Source: Ixodes scapularis (taxonomy: Eukaryota > Arthropoda > Arachnida > Ixodida > Ixodidae). Taken from it: 64,000 bases of DNA. The translations under genes were made by a program, and so were the position numbers. The stretch covers positions 108,552,831 to 108,616,830 of the forward strand of contig NW_024609846.1 of NCBI RefSeq assembly GCF_016920785.2, given 5' to 3'. Shown piece after piece: positions 20,929 to 30,886 of this stretch. The notes beneath the pieces are model-generated. The model ran no database searches. It had not been told where the DNA came from and was given only the letters and a program-made list of their open reading frames with translations. Numbering within the stretch: the first letter of the stretch is position 1; every line of letters begins with the position of its first letter.

Positions 20929-21698
20929 AAAGCCGTTTACAACTCCCTGTAACGCCGAATTTGAGCGCAGCTCTTGAGGAGGAGGAGTGGCAGGTACGGA
21001 GAGGGGGCTATGCCCCTCCTCTTCTCCTGCTCACCACTCCATTTAGGGGAAAAATTTCCATTAAATTTAGCCTAGAAGATTCCCCGCTAAATTTAGCGAG
21101 GACGTTTTCCGCTGATGTAGCGGAAAATTTTTTTCCGCTAAATTTGGCGGGGAAAATCTTCCGCTAAACTTGGCGTGGAAAATTTTCCGCTAGACCTAGC
21201 GGGGAATTATTCACGCTAAATTTAGCGGGAATATTTTTTCCACTAAATTTAACTGGGAAAAGTTTTCGCTGAATTTAGCGGGGAATTTTTTTTCAGATAT
21301 TTAGCGGGGAGGTTTTTCTGCTAAATTTAGCGGGAAAACTTTCTGCTAAATTTTGCGGGGAATTCTTTCTGCTAAATCTAGCGCGGAATATGTTCCGCTA
21401 AATTTAGCGGGGAAACTTTTCCGATAAATAAAACGGGGAATTTTTTTCCACTAACTTAGTGGGGAAAAATTTCCACTAAAGTTAGCAGGGAAAGTTTCCA
21501 CTAGATCTAGCGGGAAAATTTTTCCGCCAAATTTAACGGTGAAAGTTTCCGTTAGATCTAGCGGAGAAAAGTTTTTGCTAAATTTAGTGGACAAATTTAC
21601 CAATCATGCAACACGGTGACGCCCACGCCCCAGCCGATGGTGACGCCGACCCCGACGCCGCTCAGGCCGGAAACGGGCGCCTAGGAGCTGCGCTCTAA
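20929..21698 (+). mobile_element. Iteron repeat family, copy A
   Basis: Left end GTTTACAACTCCCTGTAACG then GAGCGCAGCTCTTGAGGAGG; right end GCCGGAAACGGGCGCC then GAGCTGCGCTCTAA. Between them is an array of about 20 units (21045-21600, unit about 26 bp) built on the palindrome CCGCTAAATTTAGCGG joined by A/T runs. The same ends occur at 28.3, 53.2 and 59.5-62.9 kb. No coding capacity. Confidence 0.8.
21045..21600. repeat. Array of CCGCTAAATTTAGCGG-type palindromic units
   Basis: About 20 degenerate units spaced 25-28 bp. The core is a near-perfect 16-bp palindrome that would place TTTCC/GGAAA on both sides. Confidence 0.85.
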
Positions 21699-21785
21699 AT
21701 ATATAGCGAACCGGCAAAATGATCAAGTCCTCTTGTCGGCGCCTAATAAGGCTATTCAATGTTCCGCAAAATTAATTAAGCACCA

Positions 21786-22100
21786 ATGAATACCAAAGAA
21801 ACATATAATACCAGGCACCGAACGCAATACGGGCCCTGTGAAAAGGAAGTTATATATAGCATACCGCCAACATGTGGGCGCTGCTATATCGGACAGAGCG
21901 GTCGATGTATTAACGACCGAGCACGCGAACATGCAGCGAATCTTAGGAACCTTGCGGGACCCGGACATTTAGCTGCCCGCTGTCGGACATGCCTGTGTAA
22001 AGCAGAGCTCGACCATCTTCTTATGATAGGACGCCATAAAAACCAGATTGCAAGGGAGGTGTTAGAGGCCCTTGCTATAGACGAAGAAGGTGACAAATGA
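21786..22100 (+). pseudogene. PLE GIY-YIG endonuclease fragment
   Basis: C-terminal endonuclease domain of a Penelope-like element in a single open frame of about 104 codons. It contains VIYSIPPTCGRCYIGQSGRC (GIY...YIG core with the catalytic Arg following), NDRAREH, HLAARCRTC, and KNQIAREVLEALAI, the helix that carries the conserved Glu. The RT that should precede it is not contiguous (the nearest PLE RT, 20056-20760, is separated by the iteron repeat and may be its other half). An antisense LINE 3' end abuts at 22085. Confidence 0.8.
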
Positions 22101-22480
22101 ATGAATGAATAAACATTATTGCAGGTATGGGTTCCCTTGCAGGGAGCACTTAGTCCGGGGCCCAATACGTGGCGGCCACCGACTAGGCACGGTCCACCAG
22201 CCATTACTGGCCGGTGGCCTTGTCATCGGTCAGTCAGAGGGAACGGCTTGGCATTGCCAGACCATATCGAGAAGGGTGCGAGGATCGCCGCAGTGCGGGC
22301 ACTGAGGCGGACCGCGGGAGGGGTACACGTAAAAGTAGAAAAGGGGCGTCGGGAAGGTGTTGGTTTGGAGTTGACGCCATAGGACGCCCTGTCTGCGAGT
22401 AAGGGAAGGCTGAGGAGGAGGGTGATGTTGTCGAGCGAGGCGTAACTAGGTGGGTTGAGTATGAAAAAAATTGCGGTGGC
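22085..22480 (-). pseudogene. LINE 3' end with C-terminal zinc finger and (TTCA)n tail
   Basis: On the minus strand the frame near 22305-22240 reads CPHCGDPRTLLDMVWQCQ, the CCHC-like finger at the C-terminus of I/R1-type LINE ORF2 proteins. The 3' end is a short TTCA microsatellite (22089-22108 on the plus strand as GAAT units). 5'-truncated. Upstream minus-strand sequence beyond 22480 is not recognisable. Confidence 0.65.
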
Positions 22481-23092
22481 TTAGCTCGGCTATGCCAGTA
22501 TATAAGTAGCGTGAGCTTATGCGCACAAAATGAGAGGCGCTTTTAAGGGGCTACGGTGCGGCGTCAGACTTGGCTACTGCTCAACGGAGGCGCACAGCTG
22601 GGCACGCAGCGGCGCCAGTGCGGCTGCCGCGGCTATGACGTCACTCCTTGGAATGCGCAGACCGGAGAGGCGCGCTTGGCGGCGGCGCCGGAACGAAATA
22701 ATTCTTTATTCGTTCCTTGGCAGAGCTGATTAATTATTTTCGCGCTGTTTCGTTCATGTGGGAAGAAAAGAAGCGAGAAAAATAGGTAGCGGAAAGCTCT
22801 GTAATGTTCTATTATCAGGTTTTCACATAACGGTCGTCTTCATATTTAAAAAAAGTTTTTCTCGAGAACTCAAACAAAATGAGCACACAAACTCTAAATT
22901 CTACAGGAATTCTGGTCTGACGTAGTTCTTTAACAAATGCCCACATTCGTCCTAACCTTTTCTTGGGGACCGGAAATTGCTCATCAAAGAAAATTGCTCA
23001 CTAGAACATACCCAATTCATACGTCAGCAAAAGTCACCAACTAATGTGCCTGTTGGGTGGCAAAACGTTGAGTTGGGCTAGTTGGTTTATTT
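22481..23092. other. Unassigned sequence
   Basis: Contains a GC-rich block (22600-22690) and AGTTGGGCTAGTTGGTTTA at 23070, a motif that looks like a PLE terminus. No gene recognised. Confidence 0.35.
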
Positions 23093-23197
23093 CGGACTGA
23101 ACGTCAAGAAAAGAAAAAAGGGACAAAGAGGTATAAAAAACTCGCTTAGTTTTGTCTATATTTCACTTTGTCCTTTTTGTTTTGGCGTTCAGTCCGA
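23093..23197. repeat. Hairpin, 32- to 36-bp imperfect arms, PLE-terminus-like
   Basis: CGGACTGAACGTCAAGAAAA on the left pairs with GTTTTGGCGTTCAGTCCG on the right, with GGGACAAAG / CTTTGTCC inside. Similar in kind to the hairpins at 19.9 and 27.9 kb. Confidence 0.65.
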
Positions 23198-24084
23198 GAT
23201 TTTTTTATGTTTTTTGTCTTTAATTTTGTAGAGTTGTGTTCAATTTACTTTAAACTCCTCGATTTCATTGTAGAACTGTTCGGATAAGAAAGCGACACAA
23301 AGGCCGATGAATATTTTAGAAGCTGCACGGCTTGCCATAGGCGCATGTAATCTGCTTTTAATATAACTCAGCGGATTCAATAATCTGACAAAAATTAAAG
23401 TCTAGCACCGGGAAGGGAAGGAAGGGACTCAATTAACAGTTACAGCTAGAGAAAACAGCAAAAAAGCTTCCATCTCCGAATGCAGAAACAGCAAGGAACA
23501 CAATGTTTTCTCCTCAACACAAACTTCAAGACGCACAGCTATTCTAAGCATTGCTTCGTTTCCATTCTCCAAATGCGTTCTCGCGCGCGTGTGTGTGTGT
23601 GTGTGTGTTTTTTTTTTTTAAACAACGGTGGGCGGCCGACGCGTTTCGCGAGTTGCCGCTGCTCTGTCCAGACTCCCAAGCGTGTTCAGAGACACGACAA
23701 CCCTCGTTGCTTATGCTCAGCTGCAACCTAAGATGGACCGCGGCCAATCCTATGAGCCATCTTGAAAATTGAGTGCTCTGATTGTACAAAGAGTCTTCAC
23801 GATCCGCGCGTCGCTGCTCAGCCGGAAATATAGGCTCCTTAGCACTGGATATGCCAGGCGAGCTGCTAGCGTTCGCTGCAGTCAACTTTAGCGTGAAACT
23901 CTGTGCAAGTGTTCTTGCTTACTTGCTTTTCTGCGAGGTCCTCGGCTCGGCGGTTTGGCTGGTTTGGATTGAAGCTAGGTTGAAGAAACCAGTGCTTGAT
24001 TTTTCAACGGGGTGGATGTCCACGCAGCATATGCTCACCAGGCTACTTGAAATAAGAGGCTTCGCTGGAGGGTTCCTCTAAAAA
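23198..24084. other. Unassigned sequence with (GT)n
   Basis: Short GT microsatellite followed by a T run at 23588-23620. No gene recognised. Confidence 0.35.
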
Positions 24085-25101
24085 GAAGAAAGCTACAGGT
24101 CGACTGAAGGCGTTTGGACGGAGGTCGAAATGCTCGCAGTATCGCTTCGCCCGTCAGAAGTGGCGACGAAGACATTTTAGAAGGAACAGCTCACTGTAGG
24201 AGATTTCTCCGAAGCATGGCTGCGATGTTCCATAGACACTTCCAAGATATCGTCGCCGTTAACAAAGGGCTTGGGCCAGTCAATTAGAAAGAGAAAGCGG
24301 CAACCTCTTGACACAGATGTCTTCTGTGCAGCAGTGAACACGGATCCCTGCTACCGCCTTCTTCTCATACCTAAGCAAAATTTCCGGGTCCCGTTGCATT
24401 TGGCAAAGACTTGGAGGCAAATCACAGCTTTGCAAAGCGAGCAAGATTCTACCCTTTCTTCTGAGTCTCCGGCGGCTCCAGATGATCCTGAAGACGCCCT
24501 GGAAGCGCTCCTCAAGGAAAGAGAGGTTGAGGCTGGCGTGTCCGTTCAAGGTACCAGTAGCCCACTTGATAGAGCATGGCTCCTGGAAATGCTAGACAAT
24601 GAGCCGCGGCTTTCAAGGGACGTTAACGTGTTGCAGTTTTCGGCGGAAAGAAAGGAACGCTATCCAGAACTACGCATTGGCGCAAGTAGCCCTGGGAATG
24701 CCTGCGACCCAGGTGAGTGTGGAGCGAGCCCTTTATGCACTGAAGTTCATTTTATTGTCTCAGAGATGCCGTCTTTCCCCGGATATGCATGAGGACGTCC
24801 TGCTTATTTCGTCAGCTGCCTGACATTGAACTCTGCTTTCACCCACGTCACGAGGTGCCCCAGCACTAGCTCGTTCATTCCACACAGTAATGTGAGCCTT
24901 TGCATTTTATATGGGACACTTTTATAAAATATGCATATTTTATCGTTTACTGCCGTCAATTGTTTTTGTAGCATATGAGTACAAACCGGTTTGAACTGGT
25001 TCAAACCTCTATTTTTTCCCTCCGAGTCGAACCGGAGTTGAACCGTTTTCCTTGATCCGGAACGAAAACCAGAAAGAAAAACATTTAGGTTCGACACCCT
25101 G
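24085..25101 (+). pseudogene. hAT transposase C-terminal relic with right terminus
   Basis: One frame runs 24121-24690 with an in-frame stop at 24178. It contains LDTDVFCAAVNTDPCYRLLL, equivalent to the hAT motif preceding the dimerisation domain, and VLQFSAERKERYPELR. A frameshift near 24690 moves the dimerisation domain to another frame: VALGMPATQVSVERALYALK and RCRLSPDMHEDVLLI (24690-24820). The element's right end is probably 25101, where GGTTCGACACCCTG completes a hAT-like terminus, preceded by subterminal copies of GAACCGG / CCGGTT (24985-25080). N-terminal half and left terminus not found. The host DNA after 25102 is gypsy sequence. Family by motif recognition. Confidence 0.75.
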
Positions 25102-25104
25102 GGC

Positions 25105-26420
25105 CTACGTGTAAGGAATACCGACGACATGGCATGACGTCGAGACAATCGTGAGCTGCGCGCACTAATAAAGCATCTAGAAGGGGGCGGGAGTGCCATT
25201 CAACGCGTTTTCTTACGATCCCTGCCGACCGTCGCATTCGACAATGTGTGCTCTCCAAAGAGAACTTCAGGGACAACAATTCGCCGAGGCTGCTGGTAAT
25301 CCTAACCGACCTTTGAGAGGAGATCTCTCAATCCTTATACGACGACCCGACGTCCGGATTCCTTGGTTACGACCAGAAACTGGCCCGTATTCGTGAGAAG
25401 TATTACTGGCCCGAACTCCTCGAAACCGTCCACCTCTACACACAATTTTGCCACGAGTGTAAGCGACGCAAAAATCCGCCGACGAAGCCGGCTAGTCTTC
25501 GGGAGCCTATGCCTCCGCCAACTGCACCGTTCCAGCAGATCGGAATGGATATACTTGGTTCTTTCCTGCAGTCAACCCTGGGAAAGCGTTGGATAATGGT
25601 AGTCGCTGAGTATCTAACCCGGTACGCCGAGACAAAATATCTTCAGTCAGTTACTGCTGTGGAACTTGCCAAGTTCTTTATCAATTTCGTCGTCCAACGA
25701 CATGGCGTTTTTCAAGTCCTAATTAAGGATCGGGGGTCATCGTTCGTGGCGCAGCCGACGCAGGAAACTCTTCTTTTCAGCCAGAGCAGCGATCGTCGCC
25801 CCACGGCGTACCACGCGCAGACCAACGGGCTGGAGGAGAAACTCAGCAATACAATCGCCGACATGATCTTCATGTACTTGAAAGGAAAGCACAAGGCGTG
25901 GGACTAAGTGTTGCCCTACGCCACGGTCGCTTACAACACTGCAGTTCAAGAGACCAGCGGAGTTACACATTTACAGCTGGTATATGATCGGAAGGTAACG
26001 ACGATGCTTGACTCGATGTTGCCGTACGAGCCAGCTGACTAAGGGAGCGACGACGCCCAGGTGGTAGCGCAAGGGGCCGAACAATTCCACCAGATTTCCC
26101 GCCTCTGGCTTCAAGAATAGCAACGTGTCGACGTTGGCCACTAAAACTTTTGTAGTCGCGACGTTCGCATTCAGCCCGGAGATATAGTGTGGCTCTAAGC
26201 ACGCATTCGCCACCGCGGTCTCAGTGTCAAACTGTGAAAACGCTACTTCGGACCCTACAAATTGCTTCGTCGACTCGGAGATCCGAACTACGAGGTGATG
26301 CCCGACAAAACACGGACCTCATCACGCCGCCCTCCAGGACGGGAAGTCGTCCACGCCTTGCGTTTGAAACCGTACAACGTTCGACAGGAGCATTCTTCTA
26401 CTAGGTTTGATAGGACCGTG
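25105..26420 (+). pseudogene. Ty3/gypsy integrase, decayed
   Basis: Resumes the gypsy element 1 reading after the insertion cluster. NRELRALIKHLEGG-like linker (about 25150), a degraded HHCC zinc finger ending CHEC (about 25450), then the catalytic core: FQQIGMDILGSF with the first Asp intact (25530), YLTRYAETKYL, VLIKDRGSSFVAQ with the second Asp (25720) and QTNGLEEKLSNTIADM with the Glu (25820-25870). A stop near 25905 and frameshifts follow; TTMLDSMLPYEP (26000) and the C-terminal tail are still visible. It would have inserted the element cDNA. Confidence 0.8.
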
Positions 26421-26533
26421 TTTTACATGCCTCCGTAGTGCGCCATTATTTTTGTTTGTTTTTCTGTTTTATTTTCTGGCACGTCGCATCGAGACGACGT
26501 AGTTTTAAAAGGGGGGGGGGGGGGGGGGAGTAT

Positions 26534-27400
26534 TGCAACGCTCGACGCCGAGCGAGCGCGTTCGTGGCCGAATGGTTAAAGCGCTTGGCTATTGCGCGGA
26601 GGCCGCAGGTTCAATTCCAGGGAGCAGACTGGTCTTGTATACATTCTTTCAATTTGAGATTCTCGAAAGTTCAAGAACCTTGTCGTCTGATCGAGTTTCG
26701 ATTGTTCTACGCGCCGAACGTTCTGCGGCGAATCTCCTGGAAACCCACGGTGGCACAAACGATGCTTCGCGTAGCGGTCCGGAGTCAGTCTCGCTATTGC
26801 GTGGGAGATCGAGCTATAGGGGGCGCTTTATCGAGCTTCGTTGCGGCGTTTATCAACACAGCAACGAAGTAATTGAACCGATCTGGGCACCTGCGTGTCA
26901 CTTTGATCAGTGCTTTCGTCGCACAAGGAGCGGGCTTCGAATTGTCATCTTCCATCTCTCTGATCAAAAGGAAACGAAAAAATTCGGTTTGTTTTTCCCA
27001 GAGCTGAAGCATACCGCTAGAAGTGTGGCTGTTCGATTTCCTCTCCGATCGCGATTGATCGTGCTACTCCGCCGACCTTCGACGTCTTCGACGTTACTGA
27101 AGTGAACTCTGAAGAAAGGAGCCATGGACAGCGTGTCTGGTGTGCCAACAGACTGAAGGTTTATTCGACGCTGCCGATATTTTTTATCGGCTCGGACGAT
27201 CTTGGTTGATCGGCCGTGCAAAGTTTATAAAAAAACAAAAAAACTTCTTCAGCCGCAGGAGCCGCAGTGCAGTCGCAGCGTTTGCAATGTCACTCGCTCC
27301 CTAACAGTTACCTCTTTGTACTTTTGTTTTCGTTACAAGTTCGCCAAATTAAAATTCAGTTTATGTACATTCGTCTCCTCATCATCTGCCATTCATGACA
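26534..27400 (+). repeat. LTR of gypsy element 1 (3' LTR) with internal insertion
   Basis: Starts TGCAACGC directly after a G-rich polypurine tract and ends CATTCATGACA. The 5' part (26534 to about 26760) and the 3' part (about 27270-27400, with TTACAAGTTCGCC and GCCATTCATGACA) match the LTRs at 37710 and 44873. The middle (about 26800-27260) does not and is probably a later insertion of unknown type ending in an A-rich run. TG...CA ends are the retroviral-type LTR signature. Confidence 0.75.
26565..26618 (+). promoter_or_regulatory. tRNA-like A box and B box inside the LTR
   Basis: TGGCCGAATGG (26565-26575) fits the pol III A box and GGTTCAATTCC (26608-26618) the B box, with a stem-like CGCTTGG...GCGCGG between them, as in a Ser/Leu-type tRNA. 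Equivalent sequences sit at the same place in the other two LTRs. Whether it drives pol III transcription is unknown. Confidence 0.6.
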
Positions 27401-27411
27401 ATAAGACCCGT

Positions 27412-27530
27412 ACATAAAGCTAGTAAAAGCAAGCCTTGAGATACGGATTTCAATGTGGCTAAGCAGGGAGGGTTTTAAGAGCTCCTCGTTAAGCTGTTGT
27501 AGTCACCTCTTCTAAGTTAAGCTATAAATA
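27412..27530 (+). repeat. Direct repeat copy 2 (partner at 17258)
   Basis: Begins just after the gypsy LTR. Shares CTAGTAAAAGCAAGCCTTGA with 17258-17372. Confidence 0.6.
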
Positions 27531-28305
27531 TATCTAATCAAACCAAATTTAACATTATATAAAAAAAATTGTTTCAGTTCGTTATGCAGATTACACGCTC
27601 AAAGCAAATATTTTCGGGATTCGGAGAACCATAACTACATGGATACCGCTTGGGAAACTAATATGAAAATTAAAAAAAAAAGAAAAATAAAAGTCTAAGC
27701 TATGTGATTTTGTAAAACATCGGTTGTCCTATACCAAGGAGTGCCTTTTCTAATATACGTAGATAAGAATAGCTGTACACTACGAAATACAAAATTTACG
27801 GGCGTCCGTTCACTATGTCTGAAGCATAAAGCTTCTGCAATGACCTTAAGGAAAAACTAACTTCAGACATTGAAAGGTAAGGATGATTTAGCGGTGGAGC
27901 TCGTGAGTGAACATACTACAAAAACACGGGCGCGAGGAGACGCCAAAAAGGGGACAACAGTCAGGAGGTATGGTCTGGTGCTCGTTACCTTTTTTTGCGT
28001 CCCCTCGTCGCCGCGGTTTTTCAGTGTGTTTCAACTTCCAATACGCCCAGTTTAACATCTGCTCGTTTATGGAATACTTCAGTCTTACCACAAAGAAAAT
28101 TGAATAAGCTTCCGAAAATGCAGCGGGGAGTGTCGTGTCATTACAGTGCTCGTTAAAATGACACATAGAATTATCTTTGAGGGTCTCGTTTTACACCAAC
28201 AAACATTCACTCACCGATACTTCCCAGGGCTATGGGGGTCATCTTCTACATCATTTCGCAGCCTTTTTTCCCTAAATTTTTTGCACAAGTCCTAAAAAAC
28301 AAATC
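27531..28305. other. Unassigned sequence with an imperfect hairpin
   Basis: No gene recognised. 27917-28032 forms an imperfect inverted pair (CGAGGAGACGCCAAAAAGGGG against CCTTTTTTTGCGTCCCCTCG in short blocks), followed by TTCCAATACGCCCAGTT, a motif also seen at PLE termini. Confidence 0.4.
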
Positions 28306-28990
28306 AAAAATAAAATTAAAGACGTTCACAAGTCTCTGCAATGCCGAACTGAAGCTCAACTCTTGAGAAGGAGGGGGAAAGGGTACAGAAGGGAAAGTAT
28401 GCACCTCTTCTTCCTCCCCCCCCCCCCCCTCCCCCCTCCGTACACTGCCCTTCTTCTGGCCTACTGCCCTCCCATTTAGCGGGATATTTTTGCTAATTTT
28501 CCCGCTTGATTTAGCCGGGAAATTTAGAAAAAATTTTCCACCCAAATTTGGGGGGGGGGGGGGGGGGGAGGGGGACTGAATTGCTGTTGAGGTCACGTGG
28601 CGTAAATTACCCACTAAATTTAGAAAAAAAGATTTCCCGCTAAATTTAGTGGATAAATCTTTCCGCTAAATTTAACGGACACATTTTTCTGCTAAATTCA
28701 GCGGGCAAAAGTTCTCGTTGAATAAAACGAAAAAATTATTTCGGTAAATCTAGTGAAGAGATTTTTACGCTAAATTTAGTGGGTTACGCTTTCCAAGCTA
28801 AATTCAGCGTAAAACTTTCCCCTGCTAAATCTAGCGGAAAATTTAGAGCAAAGTTCCCCATGTAAATTTAGCGGAAAAATTGTCCGCTAAATTTACCAAA
28901 AAGATTTCCCATAATGCAACACGCCCGGCTCGCCGACAGTAACATCACTCAAACCGGAAGCGGGCGCCTAAAGGAGCCCTGCAATCATAA
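28306..28990 (+). mobile_element. Iteron repeat family, copy B (diverged)
   Basis: Ends are recognisable but diverged: CTCTTGAGAAGGAGGGGG on the left and CCGGAAGCGGGCGCCTAA on the right. The interior array (28480-28905, about 16 units) is built on GCTAAATTTAGCGG-type palindromes. C and G tracts at 28416-28430 and 28550-28568. The oldest-looking copy in the window. Confidence 0.7.
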
Positions 28991-29550
28991 TTGAGCGTCT
29001 ACCTTTTTTTTTTTTTTTTTGCGGTTTCCAAGTCTCTTGGGGTTCGGGGAAGCCAGCGGGCACGGAGAGAGTAATTAAATATCACTGCGTCACATTTTAG
29101 CCGGACGACGCGGAAACCTCCTCCACCTACGTGGACGACCCGCGTTGCCAAAAGCGCGCGATATGTGACGTTTTTGGCCCTGGGCTTACTAATGGTCAGA
29201 GCTGCTAAAAGCTTTTTTTTTTTTAGTCGAGATACAAAATATAACTACATACAAAACTTGAAAGTATAAAACAGAGAGGACGAGGACGGGAACAGGACAT
29301 CTTTCATTTAGCAACAACATAGAATGGCACAACGATAAAACCGCCCCCCAAGGGTCTCAACGTTCTCAAAGAGGGAAAGGAGATAATAGTTATAAAGGAA
29401 GGGGAATACACTAAAATAAAAGTTTGAAAAGCGCGTCAGTAGTCTAGTTATTTTCGATTACTTAGAATTAACCTTGGTCATTGTCAGTGATAATGCGGAA
29501 TTATTCTTGTTTGCAGTCCGAAAAGGGAATTGTACTATAAATATAAAAGT

Positions 29551-30068
29551 TTAAAAAGCTGTAGCGTCACGACGAGGTGTCAATATTCTAGTCATCTCTG
29601 GTGTTAAGAATTCGACCTCTGTCTTTGTCAATGATAATGACGGTGCAGAAATGTTGTTGTTAACAGTCCCCATGGCAAATGACTCGATGATTTCTCTTCC
29701 AAATCTGTTATTGTGCCCGCCCAGTATATTAGTATTAGAAAAATGAGGTGTACAGTCATCGCATGTGCGGCTGTGAACGACAATGGGGTGATACGACTCA
29801 GTTGAAGCCTTTGATGCTTCCAAGTTATGTTCTCTGAGTCGGTGGTTGACGCATCTCCCAGTCTGTCCAATGTACTGACTGCCACAGCTTAGTGGAATCG
29901 AATAAACCTTCCTTTCTTCGCATTCTACGAACTTTTTTGCATGTTTTACATTGCACCCTCGGGGACTGTCGCTCCCATTAACCTTTTTGCACATCTGTTT
30001 GAGGCGCATACGACAAGAAAAAACCATACTCGTGTCAAACTTGGACGCGATAGACCTTAAACGGTGCG
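29551..30068 (-). CDS. PLE GIY-YIG endonuclease, left half of palindrome
   Basis: Open from the palindrome centre to the stop. Penelope-type endonuclease: RLRSIASKFDTSMVF (RT-endonuclease linker), CNVKHAKKFV, then KVYSIPLSCGSQYIGQTGRC with the catalytic Arg of the GIY-YIG fold, NHRLREH, HSRTCDDC (a Cys/His cluster) and NNRFGREIIESFAM with the conserved Glu. The frame can be extended across the centre to an ATG at 30186 in the other arm, but those first 39 codons are antisense of the right arm and not a natural N-terminus. The RT is missing. A nick- or cleavage-type endonuclease for target priming in intact PLEs. Confidence 0.8.
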
Positions 30069-30586
30069 CGCACCGTTTAAGGTCTATCGCGTCCAAGTTT
30101 GACACGAGTATGGTTTTTTCTTGTCGTATGCGCCTCAAACAGATGTGCAAAAAGGTTAATGGGAGCGACAGTCCCCGAGGGTGCAATGTAAAACATGCAA
30201 AAAAGTTCGTAGAATGCGAAGAAAGGAAGGTTTATTCGATTCCACTAAGCTGTGGCAGTCAGTACATTGGACAGACTGGGAGATGCGTCAACCACCGACT
30301 CAGAGAACATAACTTGGAAGCATCAAAGGCTTCAACTGAGTCGTATCACCCCATTGTCGTTCACAGCCGCACATGCGATGACTGTACACCTCATTTTTCT
30401 AATACTAATATACTGGGCGGGCACAATAACAGATTTGGAAGAGAAATCATCGAGTCATTTGCCATGGGGACTGTTAACAACAACATTTCTGCACCGTCAT
30501 TATCATTGACAAAGACAGAGGTCGAATTCTTAACACCAGAGATGACTAGAATATTGACACCTCGTCGTGACGCTACAGCTTTTTAA
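30069..30586 (+). CDS. PLE GIY-YIG endonuclease, right half of palindrome
   Basis: Mirror image of 29551-30068 and identical in translation as far as can be read, ending with the same stop before a CTTTTATATTTATAG 3' UTR. All GIY-YIG landmarks are retained with no stop or frameshift, unlike every other PLE frame in the window, so this copy is young. As in the left half, the apparent ATG (29951) lies in the opposite arm and is artefactual. Truncated at the palindrome centre, upstream of the linker. Confidence 0.8.
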
Positions 30587-30886
30587 ACTTTTATATTTAT
30601 AGTACAATTCCCTTTTTGGACTGCAAACAAGAATAATTCCGCATTATCACTGACAATGACCAAGGTTAATTCTAAGTAATCGAAAATAACTAGACTACTG
30701 ACGCGCTTTTCAAACTTTTCTTTTAGTGTATTCCCCTTCCTTTATAACTAGTATCTCCTTTCCCTCTTTGAGAACGTTGAGACCCTTGGGGGGCGGTTTT
30801 ATCGTTGTGCCATTCTATGTTGTTGCTAAATGAAAGATGTCCTGTTCCCGTCCTCGTCCTCTCTGTTTTATACTGTCAAGTTTTGT

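Larger units (their letters stand above)
17450..27400 (+). mobile_element. Decayed Ty3/gypsy element 1, interrupted and partly deleted
   Basis: Domains in element order on the plus strand: gag (17450-18480), protease (18491-18800), RT (19030-19893), integrase (25105-26420), polypurine-like G tract (26511-26528) and LTR (26534-27400). It starts inside gag, so the 5' LTR and gag N-terminus are missing. Between 19.9 and 25.1 kb lie unrelated insertions (hairpin, PLE, iteron repeat, LINE 3' end, hAT), and the RNase H domain present in the sister element at 42.9-43.5 kb is absent, which implies a deletion as well. It is the same family as 37710-45527, judging by shared gag, pol and LTR motifs. Confidence 0.85.
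29251..30886. repeat. Head-to-head PLE palindrome, 818-bp arms, no spacer
   Basis: Left arm 29251-30068 and right arm 30069-30886 are reverse complements. The centre is the 16-bp palindrome ACGGTGCGCGCACCGT at 30061-30076. Four substitutions were found, all in the outer 300 bp or so (pairs 29262/30875, 29386/30751, one near 29418 and one near 29520), and the coding halves look identical. Similarity stops abruptly outside the arms. Each arm is a 5'-truncated PLE: endonuclease plus 3' UTR, 3' ends outward. Confidence 0.9.

Noticed and set aside
23588..23620. Regulatory significance of the (GT)n/T run
   Set aside because: Ordinary short microsatellite with no associated element boundary.
26556..26626. 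Genuine tRNA gene
   Set aside because: A and B boxes are present, but the acceptor stem and full cloverleaf pairing are not evident, and the sequence recurs at the same position in other LTRs. Treated as an LTR module.
30069..30186. N-terminal 39 residues of the 211-codon PLE ORFs
   Set aside because: They are the antisense of the opposite arm of the palindrome, so the listed start codons are artefacts of the inverted duplication.
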